Below are positions 19,801 to 31,368 of a DNA stretch of 41,000 nt, piece by piece. The position numbers and the translations under genes are program-made. Source of the stretch: Mesostigma viride (lineage: Eukaryota > Streptophyta > Mesostigmatophyceae > Mesostigmatales > Mesostigmataceae); NCBI GenBank assembly GCA_009746045.1, contig RPFO01000972.1, forward strand, positions 1 to 41,000, given 5' to 3'. Every line of letters begins with the position of its first letter. Within the stretch, counting starts at the first letter, position 1. The notes below the pieces were generated by a model, which saw only the letters and a program-made list of their open reading frames with translations, did no database searches and was not told the origin of the DNA.

Positions 19801-20229
19801 GACCTTGCTGCAAGTTCGCCGGTCACCAGCAATATCGCGGGCGCGCAGGCTGCCGTCCCCGACGCCGCGGGTGAACCGGTCGCCACGAACATCGCGAGCG
19901 TGTCGGCTGGCACATGGAGTTCGGGGCCATTTGCTGGCAACCCTGCCGCTACAGCGCTGGTAACGAACAATATCGCGAGCACGCGGGATGCCGTGGATAC
20001 TACGTCTACCGCGGTAGTCGCCAATAGGACCGTGGGCGTGCTGGATGCCGTCGACACCGCTGGTATCGTGCCGCCTGCTAACGTCCCGTTTGTGCTCAAC
20101 GATGCCGCTACTGCGTCGCATGGCGACAACACCATGGTTGGCTCTGCTTGCCACATTACTTCCGCCGCCGAGACAGTTGCTACGGATACGACGAGTGCAT
20201 TGGGTGCTGTCAATACCGCTGCAATGTAA
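16898..20229 (+). CDS. RPA70-like single-strand DNA-binding protein, two exons
   Basis: Exon 1 is 16898-17220 (ends GA/GTGAGT, phase 2); exon 2 is 18045-20229 (acceptor TGTGCAG/T), giving 835 residues. The intron 17221-18044 (824 bp) holds nothing convincing. Residues about 20-125 resemble OB-fold DBD-A of RPA1. Residues 158-242 match DBD-B (YVDYVGVIQTVY, then RRIVLADAEGNVIPVHLF). Residues about 292-445 match DBD-C, with zinc ligands C321, C352, C362 and C365; the loop between the first two is expanded and Lys/Ser-rich (human RPA1 has C-x4-C). The C-terminal ~320 residues are repeats. RPA1 binds single-stranded DNA in the nucleus; RPA1-like genes are a known cargo of plant and algal Helitrons. 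The gene converges on Helitron copy 2, suggesting the same element. It could instead be a divergent host RPA1. Confidence 0.82.
19261..19665 (+). repeat. In-frame 33-bp repeats in the RPA-like tail (NTAHASPATWL)
   Basis: The 11-residue unit NTAHASPATWL occurs three times, then after a spacer (SSEPLVGNTAVTAPVNNNT) another six times, and the same spacer follows again. The period is 33 bp, so copy number can change without frameshift. Further Ala/Thr/Val/Asn-rich degenerate repeats continue to the stop. The tail is likely disordered, unlike the short C-terminal helix of canonical RPA1. Confidence 0.95.
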
Positions 20230-20440
20230 GGTGCTCCTCCTCCACCGAGTGGAAGGGGACAGCGCACTCCTCGCGGATCTTCTGCCAGGTCGGACGCGCC
20301 TCGCTAGAGCTAACTAAACAGAGGCTTTAACTTAACTATAAATAAGAATTCCCTTCGATGTGAATTTGAAAATGCGTTTGTAATAATGTGAAAATCCTAT
20401 AATGACATGATAGTCTAATGTGGTGATAGGCTCCTGAAAG
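20230..20440. other. 3' flank of the RPA-like gene
   Basis: AT-rich sequence with no coding signal. No AATAAA is present; TGTAA, the polyadenylation signal of some green algae, occurs at 20379-20383, which is weak evidence because the motif is short. The satellite begins at about 20440. Confidence 0.5.
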
Positions 20441-22410
20441 GGACGATGGCACCCCTTGGCATAGTCCACCCAACAAATTATGCATATTTTAGGACCATAT
20501 TATATTTTATGACATGCACGACCCCACTTTTCCCACATGATGATATATTGTGGGGGAAGGCTCCCTCCAAGTTTCAGGCCAATCCAAGCCCATTTGCATA
20601 TTTTAGGACCATGACCCACCACCAACGGTGGGCACGTGCTAGCGCGTGCGAGGGAGCATGCCACCCCCTGGCCATGGTCACCCCCCCAAATGATGGACCT
20701 GCACACCCCCACTTTGCCCACATCATGATATAGTGTGGGGTAAGGCTCCCTCCAAGTTTCAGGCCAATCCAATCTCATTTGTATATTTTAAGACCATGAC
20801 CCACCCCTAACGGTGGGCATGTGGTGGCCCACAAGAGGGACCATGGCATTCCCTGGCCATGGCCATCCCCCCAAATGATGGACCTGCACGACCCCACTTT
20901 TCCCACATGATGGGGTATTGAGGGGGAAGGCTCCCTCCAAGTATCAGGCCAATCCAAGCCCATTTGCATATTTTAGGACCATCACCCACGCCCAATGGCG
21001 GGCACGTGCTAGTGCGCACGAGGGACCATGGCACCCCCTGGCCATGGCCATCCCCCCAAATGATGGACCTGCACACCCCCACTTTGCCCCCATGATGATA
21101 TAGTATGGGGGAAGGCTCCCTCCAAGTTTCAGGCCAATCCAAGCCCATTTGCATATTTTAGGACCATGAACCACCCCTAACGGTGGGCACGTGCTAGCGC
21201 GCGTGAGGAACCATGGCACCCCCTGGTAACAGCCACCCCCCCAAACGATAGACCTGCACGCCCTCACTTTGCCCACATGATGGGCCAGTGCGGGGGAATG
21301 CTCCCTCTAAGTTTCAGGCTAATCCAAGCCCATTTGCATATTTTAGGACCATGACCCACCCCCAACGGCAGGCACGTGCTAGCGCGCGCGAGGGGCCATG
21401 CCACCCCCTGGCAACAGCCACCTCCCTTAATGATGGACCTGCACGCCCCCACTCTGCCCACATGATGGGCAAGTGTGGGGGAAGGTTCCCTCCAAGTTTC
21501 AGGCCAATCCAAGCTCATTTGCATATTTTAGGACCATGATCCACGCCTAACGGTGGGCATGTGCTAGCGCGCACGAGGGACGATGGGACCCCCTGGCAAC
21601 AGGCACCCCCCCAAATGATGGACCTGGATAACCCCACTTTGCCCACATGATGGGCCAGTGTGGGGAAAGGCTCCCTCCAAGTTTCAGGCCAATCCAAGCC
21701 CATTTCCATATTTTAGGACCATCATCCACGCCCAATGGCGGGCACGTGCTAGCGCGCGCGAGGGACCATGACCCCCCCTGGCGATGGCGACTCCCCCAAA
21801 TGATGGACCTGCACGCCCCCACTTTGCCCACATCATGAAATAGTTAAGGGGAAGGCTCCCTCCAAGTTTCAGGGCAATCCAAGGCCATTTGCATATTTTA
21901 GGACCATGATCCACCCCTAACGGTGGGCACGTGCTAGCGCGCGCGAGGGACCATGCCACCCCCTGGCAACAGCCACCCCCCCAAATGATGGACCTGCATG
22001 ACCCCACTTTGCCCACATCATCAAATAGTTAAGGGGAAGGCTCCCTCCAAGTTTCAGGCCAATCCAAGTCCATTTGCATATTTTAGGACCATCATCAATG
22101 CCCAACGGCGGGCACGTGCTAGCGCGCACGAGGGACCATGACCCCCCCTGGCCATGGCGACCCCCCCAAACGATGGACCTGCACGCCCCCACTTTGCCCA
22201 CATCATCAAATAGTGTAGGGGAAGGCTCCCTCCAACTTTCAGGCCAATCCAATCCCATTTGCATATTTTAGGACCATGACCCACCCCTAACGGCAGGCAC
22301 GTGGTAGCGCGCGCAAGGGAGCATGGCACCCCTTGGCGACAGCCACCCCCGCAAATGATGGACCTGCACGCCCCCACTTTGCCTACATGATGAGCCAGTG
22401 TGGGGGAATA
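20440..22410 (+). repeat. ~185-bp satellite, about ten tandem units
   Basis: The marker CCAATCCAA recurs near 20579, 20763, 20950, 21133, 21320, 21507, 21688, 21874, 22061 and 22245, a period of 184-187 bp. Each unit carries CATTTGCATATTTTAGGACC, a GGGCACGTGCTAGCGCGC block, CCATGGCACCCCCTGG and AATGATGGACCTGCA. Units differ at scattered positions, so the array is not newly amplified. Minus-strand frames of 60-115 codons in it are artefacts. It separates the convergent RPA-like gene and Helitron copy 2. Confidence 0.95.
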
Positions 22411-22850
22411 AGCAAATCGAATTTATACAGTTTTGAATGCTCGTGCAATCACGAACAGGAGTTCCATTAACACGGAGAGAGGGGTTTCTGAGTTGTATTA
22501 TCATTATAAAAATATGGGAAGTAATAGCAAGCTATTACGTGCTCCAGCAAGACCCTAACACGTGGCATCCACAATTTGTAATCCTCGTCCCCGAAGATGC
22601 CTCCCCCACTGTCCTGCGCAAGGAACGCGACATACCAAGCAGCGCATTGGAATGGAGTAAGAAGCAAGCGCGGTGTCGGTGGCCATACCTCCATCGTGGA
22701 TCACACGTACTAAACACTAATCACATGTGAACACGGCATCGTCCGATGCGAGAACAAAAGCAATATTACATTAATCAAGCATTATAGTTGCAAATTGGCA
22801 ATTGACAGGATTAAGAACCGGACATCTCACAATATCCACTCACCAAAGGC
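22411..22850. other. 3' flank of Helitron copy 2
   Basis: Unique sequence between the satellite and the copy 2 stop codon. Short open frames exist on both strands (up to about 97 codons), none with recognisable motifs. A TGTAA on the minus strand at 22766-22770 lies about 80 nt after the stop and could serve for polyadenylation; this is speculative. Confidence 0.45.
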
Positions 22851-25800
22851 TCAGGGAACCGGCGTCACGCGGTACAGGCACGCGAGCGTCCTGTGCGCAA
22901 GCTCGGCCAGGTCGACGCGCCCGGAGCGCGGGTATGCCGTGTTGATATGTCGTGTCAACGCGCCATAGGGGTCCACCTCCTCCCATCGCCCCTGGTCCAG
23001 GTCCATGGGCCGCAGGTACGCGAAGTGCTGGGGTTGCCTCTCCACGATGCCGCACAGCTCCGCGGTCACGCGAACCTCCTCGCACTCGCGACCCACGCGG
23101 ATGGCCATGCCGAACCTCATGGGTGGCCCGCGGCCGGCGTAGTCCCGCGACTCGACACCAGTTAAGAAGCCAACGACCACCAGGACCCTCGGAACCATGT
23201 CAAAGTACCTCCAAGGTACGCACGTCGGCGAAAGGCAACGACATGGTTGCCACAGCTCCCCTGCGTACTCGCGGCATACCTGCACGATGCGGTCCTCAAA
23301 GTCCATACCGTCGGGCGCGATGCCGGCACCTATGGGTCGCTGCAACACGCCGTCCACGGGGAACGGTCGCTTGCACGCCCAGTCGCCCTGACGGAGATAC
23401 GCGTCCTTGAGGTGCCCCATGACGTTGGTGAGGCATATGTTCCCGTGGCCCTGCGCCCCGTAATGCGTACCTTGGCTCGCACCTAGCAGCCGCATCACCT
23501 TGTTACGCTTGTCGGCCGCCTCCTGCATTGTGCCGAACGCAAACGCCACAACAAACTCCAGCAACGCGAGGCCGTCCTCGCAGCGCGGACCGTGTCTGCC
23601 GTCGTTGTGATTGCACTGCAGCCTGAGCAGACCCGACTCCCCCGGCCGCTGTCCCCATATCATGGCGTGCACTAGCAGCATCAGGATGGCGTCCACCCAG
23701 CAGCTGTTCGCATTCCATACGGGCAGGTTCATGAGGAGCACGGGCAGCATCCTGTGGCCGTACTGCTCGATCAAGCGCAGGAACGCGAGACAGAAGGATG
23801 TGGTGGCATTCGATGGCCTCGGCCGTGGCGTGAACTCGAACGCGCGGTGCTGCGGCAGCAACTCCTCCTCCTCCTCATGCTCCTCCTCGTCCCCCACAAC
23901 CACGGCCTCTGCCGCGGACGTCCCGGCGCGTTTCCTCACTTGCGCGCGTTTGTCCTGCACCCCCACCCGGGCGGGCGTGCTGGGACCCCGGACCGCCGAC
24001 TGCGCAGGCGTCGTGGGCGCGGGATGCAACGTCACGTCAGGCACCGTGCGTCCCTCCACGGATCCCCGCGATACATCGCTCGTGGGAATCGCGTGGCGTC
24101 GTGCCTCGGTCGCGGCGTGGACGGCACCGCCCGCGGGCGCCACCTCGTACATGAAGACCATCTCTGCGGCCGGTGCGTTGGACAGTTCCTGATCGCGCCG
24201 CCGGCGCGCCGGGCCTGAGCCGTCGGTGACCCACCATGTGTCCGGGGTGTCAGCGTCGCGCCGCCAGACCGCCAAGCGGTCGCCGGGCTCGCGGCGCACA
24301 AACGCGCGCAGGCGAGCGTTGGCGGGGACGTCGGTGTCCTGTTCGCCGTCGATGGAGACCATAACGGGGAAACGGTCCGGCGGCGCGCCGCCCACCCACC
24401 CGCCCTCGTCCGCGTGGAAGAGCAGCCACGCCGGCGTCCCCCCGCGTAGCACGCGCTTGCGCCCCGCCGCTGCGGAGTTGCAACTGGGACACGCGCTCTC
24501 GAAGAGGCTCTGCTTCATCGCCATCGCCAAAAGTGTGGACAGGTGGCCGAACGTCGCTGGCACCTTAACCACATCCACCGTACTCTCCTCGAGCGGGGCG
24601 GCACCGTGTGGCTTCCCGCAAAGCAGGCAGCACGCGACGCGCTCGGACAAGCGCGGCATGTCCACGTGCGAGAGCAAGCGGCTTAACACGGACTCGAGCG
24701 ACGCCGCGGGACGCGATTCTGCCACCGCGCGCTCCAAGTCGACCATCGCCCTGTCCACGTCCCCCTGCGCGCCCCGCGCACGCTGCCACACGCACGTCAG
24801 CAAGGCCAACGAAAACCGCGCGGCCGCTTCAGCGCCAACGCAGGAGGAAGCGCGCGCATTCCTGCTAGCAAATGTCAGCCGCCGTAACGGTTGCACGCCC
24901 CGCTGCGCCTGCCATTCGCACAGCAACACGTAGAACAGTTCCAAGAGCGAGCCATACGGCCCTTTGAACATCACGTCGTTGCGCCGCTGCAGCACGAGGC
25001 CCTCGCACTTTTCCCGCAGTCGCAGAAAGTCCAACGAGGCCTGCCGCACAAAGGGGGTGTCTGCCTCCTGCGCGCGAACGGCTGCAGGGCCCGCCCCGTC
25101 GTCGCCGAAACCGTCCGACAAATCGATGGGACATGCCTCCCCTCCCGGCACGGTCCCCCCTCGTACCTCAGCAAGGACCGGGACGCGCTTGTGCGACCCA
25201 CTGGCGTCGACCGGCACTCCCGGCACGGCTCCCTGCTCGGCTCCCATGGACGAGGGTTCACCCGCGACCGCGTCACAGTGGTTCTCAGCGGCGGGCGCCA
25301 CCTCGTACACGCACGCCATCTCCCCACCCGGCTCGCCCGCCGATCCCTGCTCACACTTGTGCCGCGTCCGCCTCGCACCGTCGTGCCCCCACCAAACATC
25401 GTTTGCCTCATCCCCGCGGCGCCAGAACGTCGTCGCGCCGCCAGGAGAGCGCTCGATAAAGCCGCGCAGCCGCATGTCCACATCGACGACCGAGCCATCG
25501 TCCACCGCCACCTGGGCTGCGAAGCGGTCCGAGGCGACCTCGCACCCCTCCCTCACCGTCTCACGCTTATTGACGTAGAACACAACAAACGCGGGCAAGC
25601 CGCCGCGCAGCTCTCGGAACATCGTGGACATGCGAAAACCGCAGGCCGAGCACTTGCAATAAATGGTGGCCTTCTTCATCTCCCTCGCCAGGAAGTAGGC
25701 GAGCGTGCCCGGCCCAAGCACGACACCTCGACCAAGGGAACCGGATTTTCGGCGATCGCGCCGACCTCCTCGTCGCACTTGCAGCACCAAGGGCCACGCT

Positions 25801-28791
25801 CCACCAACCCCGGGGTCTCCAAATGGGACAACATCAGTCCCAAGTGAAACTGCAGCGGCTCTTGTCCGCCCCGCCGCTCGAGCCTCGCCACCGAACGCTC
25901 CAGATCGTCGTTGCCGCGTCCACGTCCCGCTGCGAGCCCTGCGCGCGCTGCCACACGGCCGTCAGCAGCGCCAACGCGACCCGCGCGCCCGCGTCGCCCA
26001 CTCCGCCCACCTGCCCGACCGTCTCGAACGTAAGACAACGCAAGTCCCGCGCGCCGCTCTGCGCCTGCCATTCGCACAGCTGCGTGTACAACAGCTCGAA
26101 CGGGGCCGACAACGGTCCCCTGGATGCCACATCTGCTCGAGGTAGCAGCGCGAGCCCCTCGCACGCGTCCTGAAGCTGCATAAAGTTCTCAAAGCACTCG
26201 CGCACGACGGCAGACTCGGCATCCGGCGGGCACGCAGCCGCCTGCGCGCTCGCGTGCGCCTCATGCCCATCGTCGCCATGCAGCTCGCCGACATTTCGCT
26301 CGGCGGCACACTGTTCCACAACATAACAACACGCGTCCGTGACCCTCGCGAGCCGCGCCATGTCGACGCGGTCGCGGTGGGACACACCCTCCACGTTGGC
26401 AATGCCGTCCACCACCTCCCACCTCCCGCCCGCCTGCGGACGCCGCAGCAGCACGCAATGGCCGCCCATTAGCTCGACCACGGCGAACAGCCGGGCGGTG
26501 ACGCGAACCTGCCGCCGCGTCGGCCCGATCGAGAGAGTCAGCTCCATCGTCTCCGGCAGGCCGGCCCCGCGATACGCGCTCTGCGGCAGCTGGTTCAAGC
26601 GACCGAAGAGCAGCACGCGCGGCACCTCGTCACAGTGCCGCCCCGAGACGCACTCCCTTTGGTGGCACAAAGCGCACGGCACGGGAACGTCAGGCGCGTG
26701 CTGTCGGCACACCGACGCGAGGCGTGTCGCAATGTCCCATCGTTCATCACAGTCGATGACCAAGAGCGGCAGCTCGAGCGGGCCGCCGTCCGACCTGACC
26801 TGAGGCTGGCACGAGCGCTCGCTGCACCGCGGGCCGCCCGCCGCCACGTGCTCCATGAGCGTGCGCATGTTGTCGAACGCGTCGTCCGGGTCCGCGGCCA
26901 CTCGCGCGGGCAAGTGCTTGTCGAGCACGCGCAGCACCGCGTCGCGCCGCGCGTCCATTTCTCGGCCTTGCCCTTCCGCGGCCGCCAGCACGCAGCGCAG
27001 CAGCGCTAACCCGAGATCGCAGCGCCAATCGTGCGGTTCGCCCGGCACGCGGCACATCAAGAATTGCAAACCCGACCTCGCCGGCGTCTGCAGCAGCAGC
27101 AGCACCTGCCACACGAACTCGAGGACCGCGTCCAGGTGGCAGCTGTTCTCGTACCACGAAAACGTGCGCGTGCGGTCGGCGCGCAGCCTGATGTGGCCGT
27201 GCGACGCCATGAGCGCGTCAAACTGAGCGCAAGCGCCGCACCCGTGCGCCGAGCAATGACCAGCCGCAGGGTCGGGCAGGCGCTCGCGCCGCTCCGCACG
27301 CAGTGGGCGCCACTTCGTGGCACTCTTCCGTCGCGTCCCTTCAGCTGACGCACGGGGAGGGCTAACCGCCGCAGGCGCCTCCTGTTCACACGTCGACCCC
27401 GTGTCCGCAGGCGCCTTGACGTCATAGACGCACGCCAGCACGGGGCGCTCCAAAGCATCCAGCCGCAGCGTCTCGAGCGAGACGTCGCCCGTGATCGCGT
27501 CGAGGACTTGGAACTGACCGGACTCGGCGTCGACGGCGCGGCAGAAAACGAGTCGGTTCACACCCCTGGCCTCGACAAAGCCGCGCAGACGCGCGACCGC
27601 GGCGACCTCTTCTCCACGCGTCACGTCGAGGACTTTGGCATCGAAGCGCGCGGGCAGATGGCCTCTCCCGCACTCGCGCACGTCCGACCCGCCCCGCACG
27701 TGGAACACGACGCTCGCCGGGAGACCGACACGCGAGTAGCGAAGACAGTGAGGGACGGCCTCACGGCAACCCACGCACGCCCCTGGCGCCGGTCCGCGCC
27801 TCAGCAGCGCCGCCATTCGTTCAGCCAGCATCCCCTGGCCGACGCCGAGGTCGACCAAGTCCAGCTCGCTCTCGGACGCGGTAGCCAGGCACTCCTCATA
27901 GCCGCAGCACGGCGCGCGCTCCACCAACGCGCACGAGTTCGCGTGCGCGAACAGCCGTCGAACCACATCCGCGACGTCGCCGTCCCGTTCCAACACGGCG
28001 CGCAGCTGCTCACACTCGTCGCTCACGATCGGCAGCGACGCACTGACGTGAACGCGAGACCAAAGGAGCAGCACCACCGCGAACTCGGCGTACGCAAGCG
28101 CGGTCGGCCCGAATCCGGCCAGACCGTCCCTCCCCCCCTCGAAGCGCAGGCGGTCTTGCCCGCCGAGTTCGCCGCGCGCACGGGACGCGCACAGCTTGGC
28201 GTACAGCGTCTCCACGGGATCGTGGCGGGTTGGCGCGCCGACCGCAACATGCCGTAGTCGCACCAGCAGGGCTCGTGACGCGGCGAGCACCCCGCGCACC
28301 TGCGCAAGGATACCATCGACTTCTGGGACATTACCCACTGCCGTCCCCTCGCGCGCGCAGGTCGCCGCACGGTCCACGTCCGTATGTCTTGGTTCATTCG
28401 TCACAGCAGCCACGGCCGGCTCGTGCGCGTCCACGCCATCATCGACCGTTGACGTCACATCCCGGGCTCCATCCACCGCAGCACCCTGCTCGTCCGACAC
28501 ACCCATTTCCCCCTGGAACGGGACAGTCTCACCCTGTTCAGCGACACCGGCAGCCCCTGCCACGCTCCTATCACCGTCCGCCGCATCGATTGCGCCAGCG
28601 TCGACCGATGTGGCACTTCCCCCCTCCACCCCACGTCCCTCACCCACTCTGCCAAGGTCCCTCGCGTCGCGAGGAGACGCATCACCATCCCCCGCGCCCG
28701 CAGCCTCGTCGCTCCCGCCTTCCACACCACCCTCGTCGTCTCCCCCGTCATCCCCCTCGATGACCTCATCTGAAGAAAACACCGCCTCGCG
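22851..28791 (-). CDS. Tandem USP-like cysteine protease region, C-terminus of Helitron gene
   Basis: The last exon (acceptor TTCCGCAG/CGC at 28791, TGA at 22851) spans 5,941 nt. It is open except for two apparent 1-nt deletions near 25912 and 25720; adding two bases gives 1,981 codons. It contains five related units. I-a 27403-28305; II-a 26305-27213; I-b 25278-26208; I-c 24125-25052; II-b 22854-23798. Type II units look catalytic: Cys box WYENSCHLDAVLEF (Cys codon 27139-27141) with His box GGHCVLLRR and WEVVD (26407-26460); and VWNANSCWVDAILM (23700-23702) with QPQHFAYLRP and WEEVD (22971-23027). Type I units keep the CxxC pairs and the RGGxPAxVVFHV and LRGFVxR folds but lack the Cys box and His. 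This resembles peptidase families C19 (USP) or C98 (USPL1). Substrate unknown. Confidence is moderate for the family and higher for the homology among units. Confidence 0.68.
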
Positions 28792-28925
28792 CTGCGGAAG
28801 AGGGAGCAAACGCCACGAGCAAAGCAACAACTAGGGATGAGCGATCGAATTAAACGGCCTGCAGGGCACAACGGCATTGGTTCGCAATGCAACCCGTCGC
28901 ACCTTTGCAAAGGGCGAGCACTCAC

Positions 28926-29523
28926 CGCCTCCGCATCCAGATCTTCCTTGGTGAATTCCTGAGCCACGTTGTAGTCAAACGTCGCTTGCCCAAAGTCGGG
29001 GCCCGACCTCACAAAGCCCTTGGCCTTCTCGCACCCGTGGTTCCCAAACTCGTCGATGTAGGATTCGGATGACCTATCCCCGTCCTGCGATATCATCATC
29101 ACGCAACAGCCGAGCAAGCAAAGTCAGCGGAACAATCGAAGATCGACCCCTAACACCTGCTGGTTAACATCGGATGGCTCGCCAAAAAAAAAGGGTACAA
29201 ACACGTTCCCAACTAACGACGGAAGGACCAACGCACACGATAAAAAAAGCGGGGACTTACGCTGTAGAAATAGGGAAAGTCGTCGTCGGCGGCGTGCGGG
29301 TCGATCAGCCTATCATCATCGCCGTAGTCATCCTGCGACCGAGGGGGACACAACACGCGACCACTCGTCAGAACACGAGCCATCGCTCACAGCCGCCATC
29401 CCGCCAACCACGCGTGAACGGAACCGAGCCATGAACGCGTACCTGGCCCGACGAGCGGTCGTCCCCACACGATTCCGAGTCATAGTCGGCGTCGTACGTC
29501 GGGATAGCATCCTCGTCCATGTC
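28926..29523 (-). CDS. Three acidic linker exons between helicase and protease
   Basis: Exon 29443-29523 (27 codons: MDEDAIPTYDADYDSESCGD), exon 29261-29332 (24 codons: DDYGDDDRLIDPHAADDDF) and exon 28926-29084 (53 codons: SYIDEFGNHGCEKAKGF, FGQATFDYNVAQEFTKEDLD) are each phase 0-0 with GT-AG borders. They are Asp/Glu/Tyr-rich and repetitive in style, suggesting duplicated linker exons. Their existence in uninterrupted phase is the evidence that helicase and protease are one gene. Confidence 0.65.
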
Positions 29524-29697
29524 CTGCGCATCAACAGCGAACCGCGTGGACATGCGCCAACACGTGCACGCCATGAGCACGACAGCGAACGCACACACAC
29601 ATGCCCACGCACGTGCATGGGCGTGTCAACACAGAATACGGACCCGACGTCGAAACCAAGATCGGTCCACAGCGCAACATGAAGCGATGTCACACAC

Positions 29698-30345
29698 CGT
29701 AGCGTCAGAGTCGCCGATATATGGCAAGCCGTCGTAGTCCATTTCGTCGTCGCCATCGTACATGCGAATCGCGGCATCGCGGTCGTCGTCGTCGGACGAC
29801 AAGCCGTCCACCCGCACGATGTCGCGATACGGGTCGTCGTCGTCGCTGCCCAGCACGTAGTCCGCCCACAAAGGCTGGTCCACTACCTGCCTCCACCGCC
29901 TCTCCATCTCGTCTTCGCCCCAGTGCCGATCCGCGTACGAGTTCTCCTCGTCGTCCCCGAGCTCCCACACCTGCTCGTCGTTGGGGTTGTCGTAGCTGTT
30001 GTCCAAAGGGTCTCCGTCCATCGGGTCCAACAGCTCCCAGTCGTCCGAAGCTTGCGTCCGGCGCCGCACGCGGTCGCGGTTGCGAATGCGCGCCTTGACA
30101 GGGTCCTCCACCCGGTCCCGCAGGTCGATGCCCGCGCCCCGCAGGATCGTCCAGTTGACGACGTTCCTGCTGTAGCCGACGCCGTCGAACTCGTAGGCAA
30201 AGAGGCCCCGGATGCGCTCCTTGGCGCCCACGCGCGTGAGCGCCGTGTACAGCTGCCCGTGCGCGAACACGTCGCGCAGCAGCCACAGGCCGACGCGTTC
30301 CAACGTCTGCCCCTGGCACTTGTTGATGGTTACCGCGTAGGCGAG
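29698..30345 (-). CDS. Helitron helicase C-terminal exon plus acidic tail
   Basis: The exon starts CTC GCC after GTGCAG and carries helicase motif V (AVTINKCQGQTLERVGL) and motif VI (HGQLYTALTRVGAKERI); together with the main exon the set is complete. The remaining ~150 residues are basic, then strongly acidic (MDGDPLDNSYDNPNDE; DDEMDYDGLPYIGDSDAT). It ends ACG/GTGTGT. The acidic tail leads into the linker exons and the protease region. Total 216 codons, phase 0-0. Confidence 0.9.
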
Positions 30346-30527
30346 CTGCACGCACAGCGAACAACGCACGAAGCAAAGCAGGCGATGGAGCCGGGAAATG
30401 GAGTGTTCAGCGAAGATCTTGAAATGGCTGCATGGTTCCTATCGACGAAGTAGCAGCTGCTCATTGGCGAGTTCATGGCAATGGTGATGAGTGTGTGTGC
30501 CCATTTGTGTACGGGAATGGTGTGAAG

Positions 30528-31229
30528 GGGGGCTGGCATGCATTCGTGGGTGTGGTGGGGAGCTGCCATGCATGTGTGGGTTTAGGGGGGCGCTGGCATG
30601 CGTGCTTGGGTTCGTGGGGTGGCTGGCATGCATGCGTGGGTTTGTGGGGTGGCTGGCATGCATGCGTGCGTGTGGGGGGGGCTGGCATGCGTGTGTGGAT
30701 TTATGGGAGGGCTGGCATGCGTGTGTGGGTGTGGGTGGTGGCTGGCATGCGTGTATGGGTGTGGGTGGTGGCTGGCATGCCTGCGTGCATGTGGGGGGTG
30801 GCTGGCATGCATGCGTGAGTTTGTGGGGGGGCTGGCATACGTGCGTGGGTAGGTGGGGGGTTGCCATGCATGCGTGGGGTTAGGGGGTGGCTGGCACGCG
30901 TGCGTGCATGTGGGGGGGGGCTGGTATGCGTGTGTGGATGTATGGGAGGGCTGGCATGCGTGCGTGGGTTTGGGGGGGGGCAGGCATCCGTGTGTGGGTG
31001 TGGGAGGGGCTGGCATGCGTGCGTGGTGGTGGGGGCTGGCATGCGTCCGTGGGCGTGGGGGGGAGCTGCCATGCATGCATGTGGGTGTGGTGGGGAGCTG
31101 CCATGCATGCATGTGGAGCGGGGCGGGCTGCCATGCATTCGTGGGTGTGGGGGGGGAGTGCCATGCATGCATGGGTTTAGCGGGGGGCTGGCATGCGTGC
31201 CTGGGTTCGTGGGGTGGCTGGCATGCAAT
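30528..31229 (+). repeat. Minisatellite family A splitting the helicase coding region
   Basis: About 23 units fill the 1,023-bp intron (30346-31368) that lies between helicase motifs IV and V. The units carry GCATGCATGC and G-runs like the other arrays. Removal by splicing restores YPLK/LAYAVTINKCQGQT. Confidence 0.93.
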
Positions 31230-31368
31230 TAGGTCCTTGTGTCGTATTACTCCCGCATGCATTATATATAGTGCATGGCTTTCCATGCTTGCCGTTACAG
31301 CGCCCGCCTGAATTTAACAAACCATAATCAGATAGGAATGCAGGGCACACACACCCAAGCGCACGCAC

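Noticed and set aside
19107-20267. Minus-strand open frame of 386 codons
   Set aside because: Antisense of the RPA-like repeat tail (33-bp period, GC-rich), with Ala/Val/Thr text mirroring the plus strand.
24891-25847. Plus-strand open frame of 318 codons
   Set aside because: Antisense shadow of the USP-like exon; no recognisable domain.
22851-28791. OTU-type protease, as in known Helitrons with cysteine proteases
   Set aside because: No D-G-x-C-L-F motif; the Cys lies in NSC[HW]-x-D-A-[VI]-L and the late His/W-x3-D fits USP- or USPL1-like proteases better.
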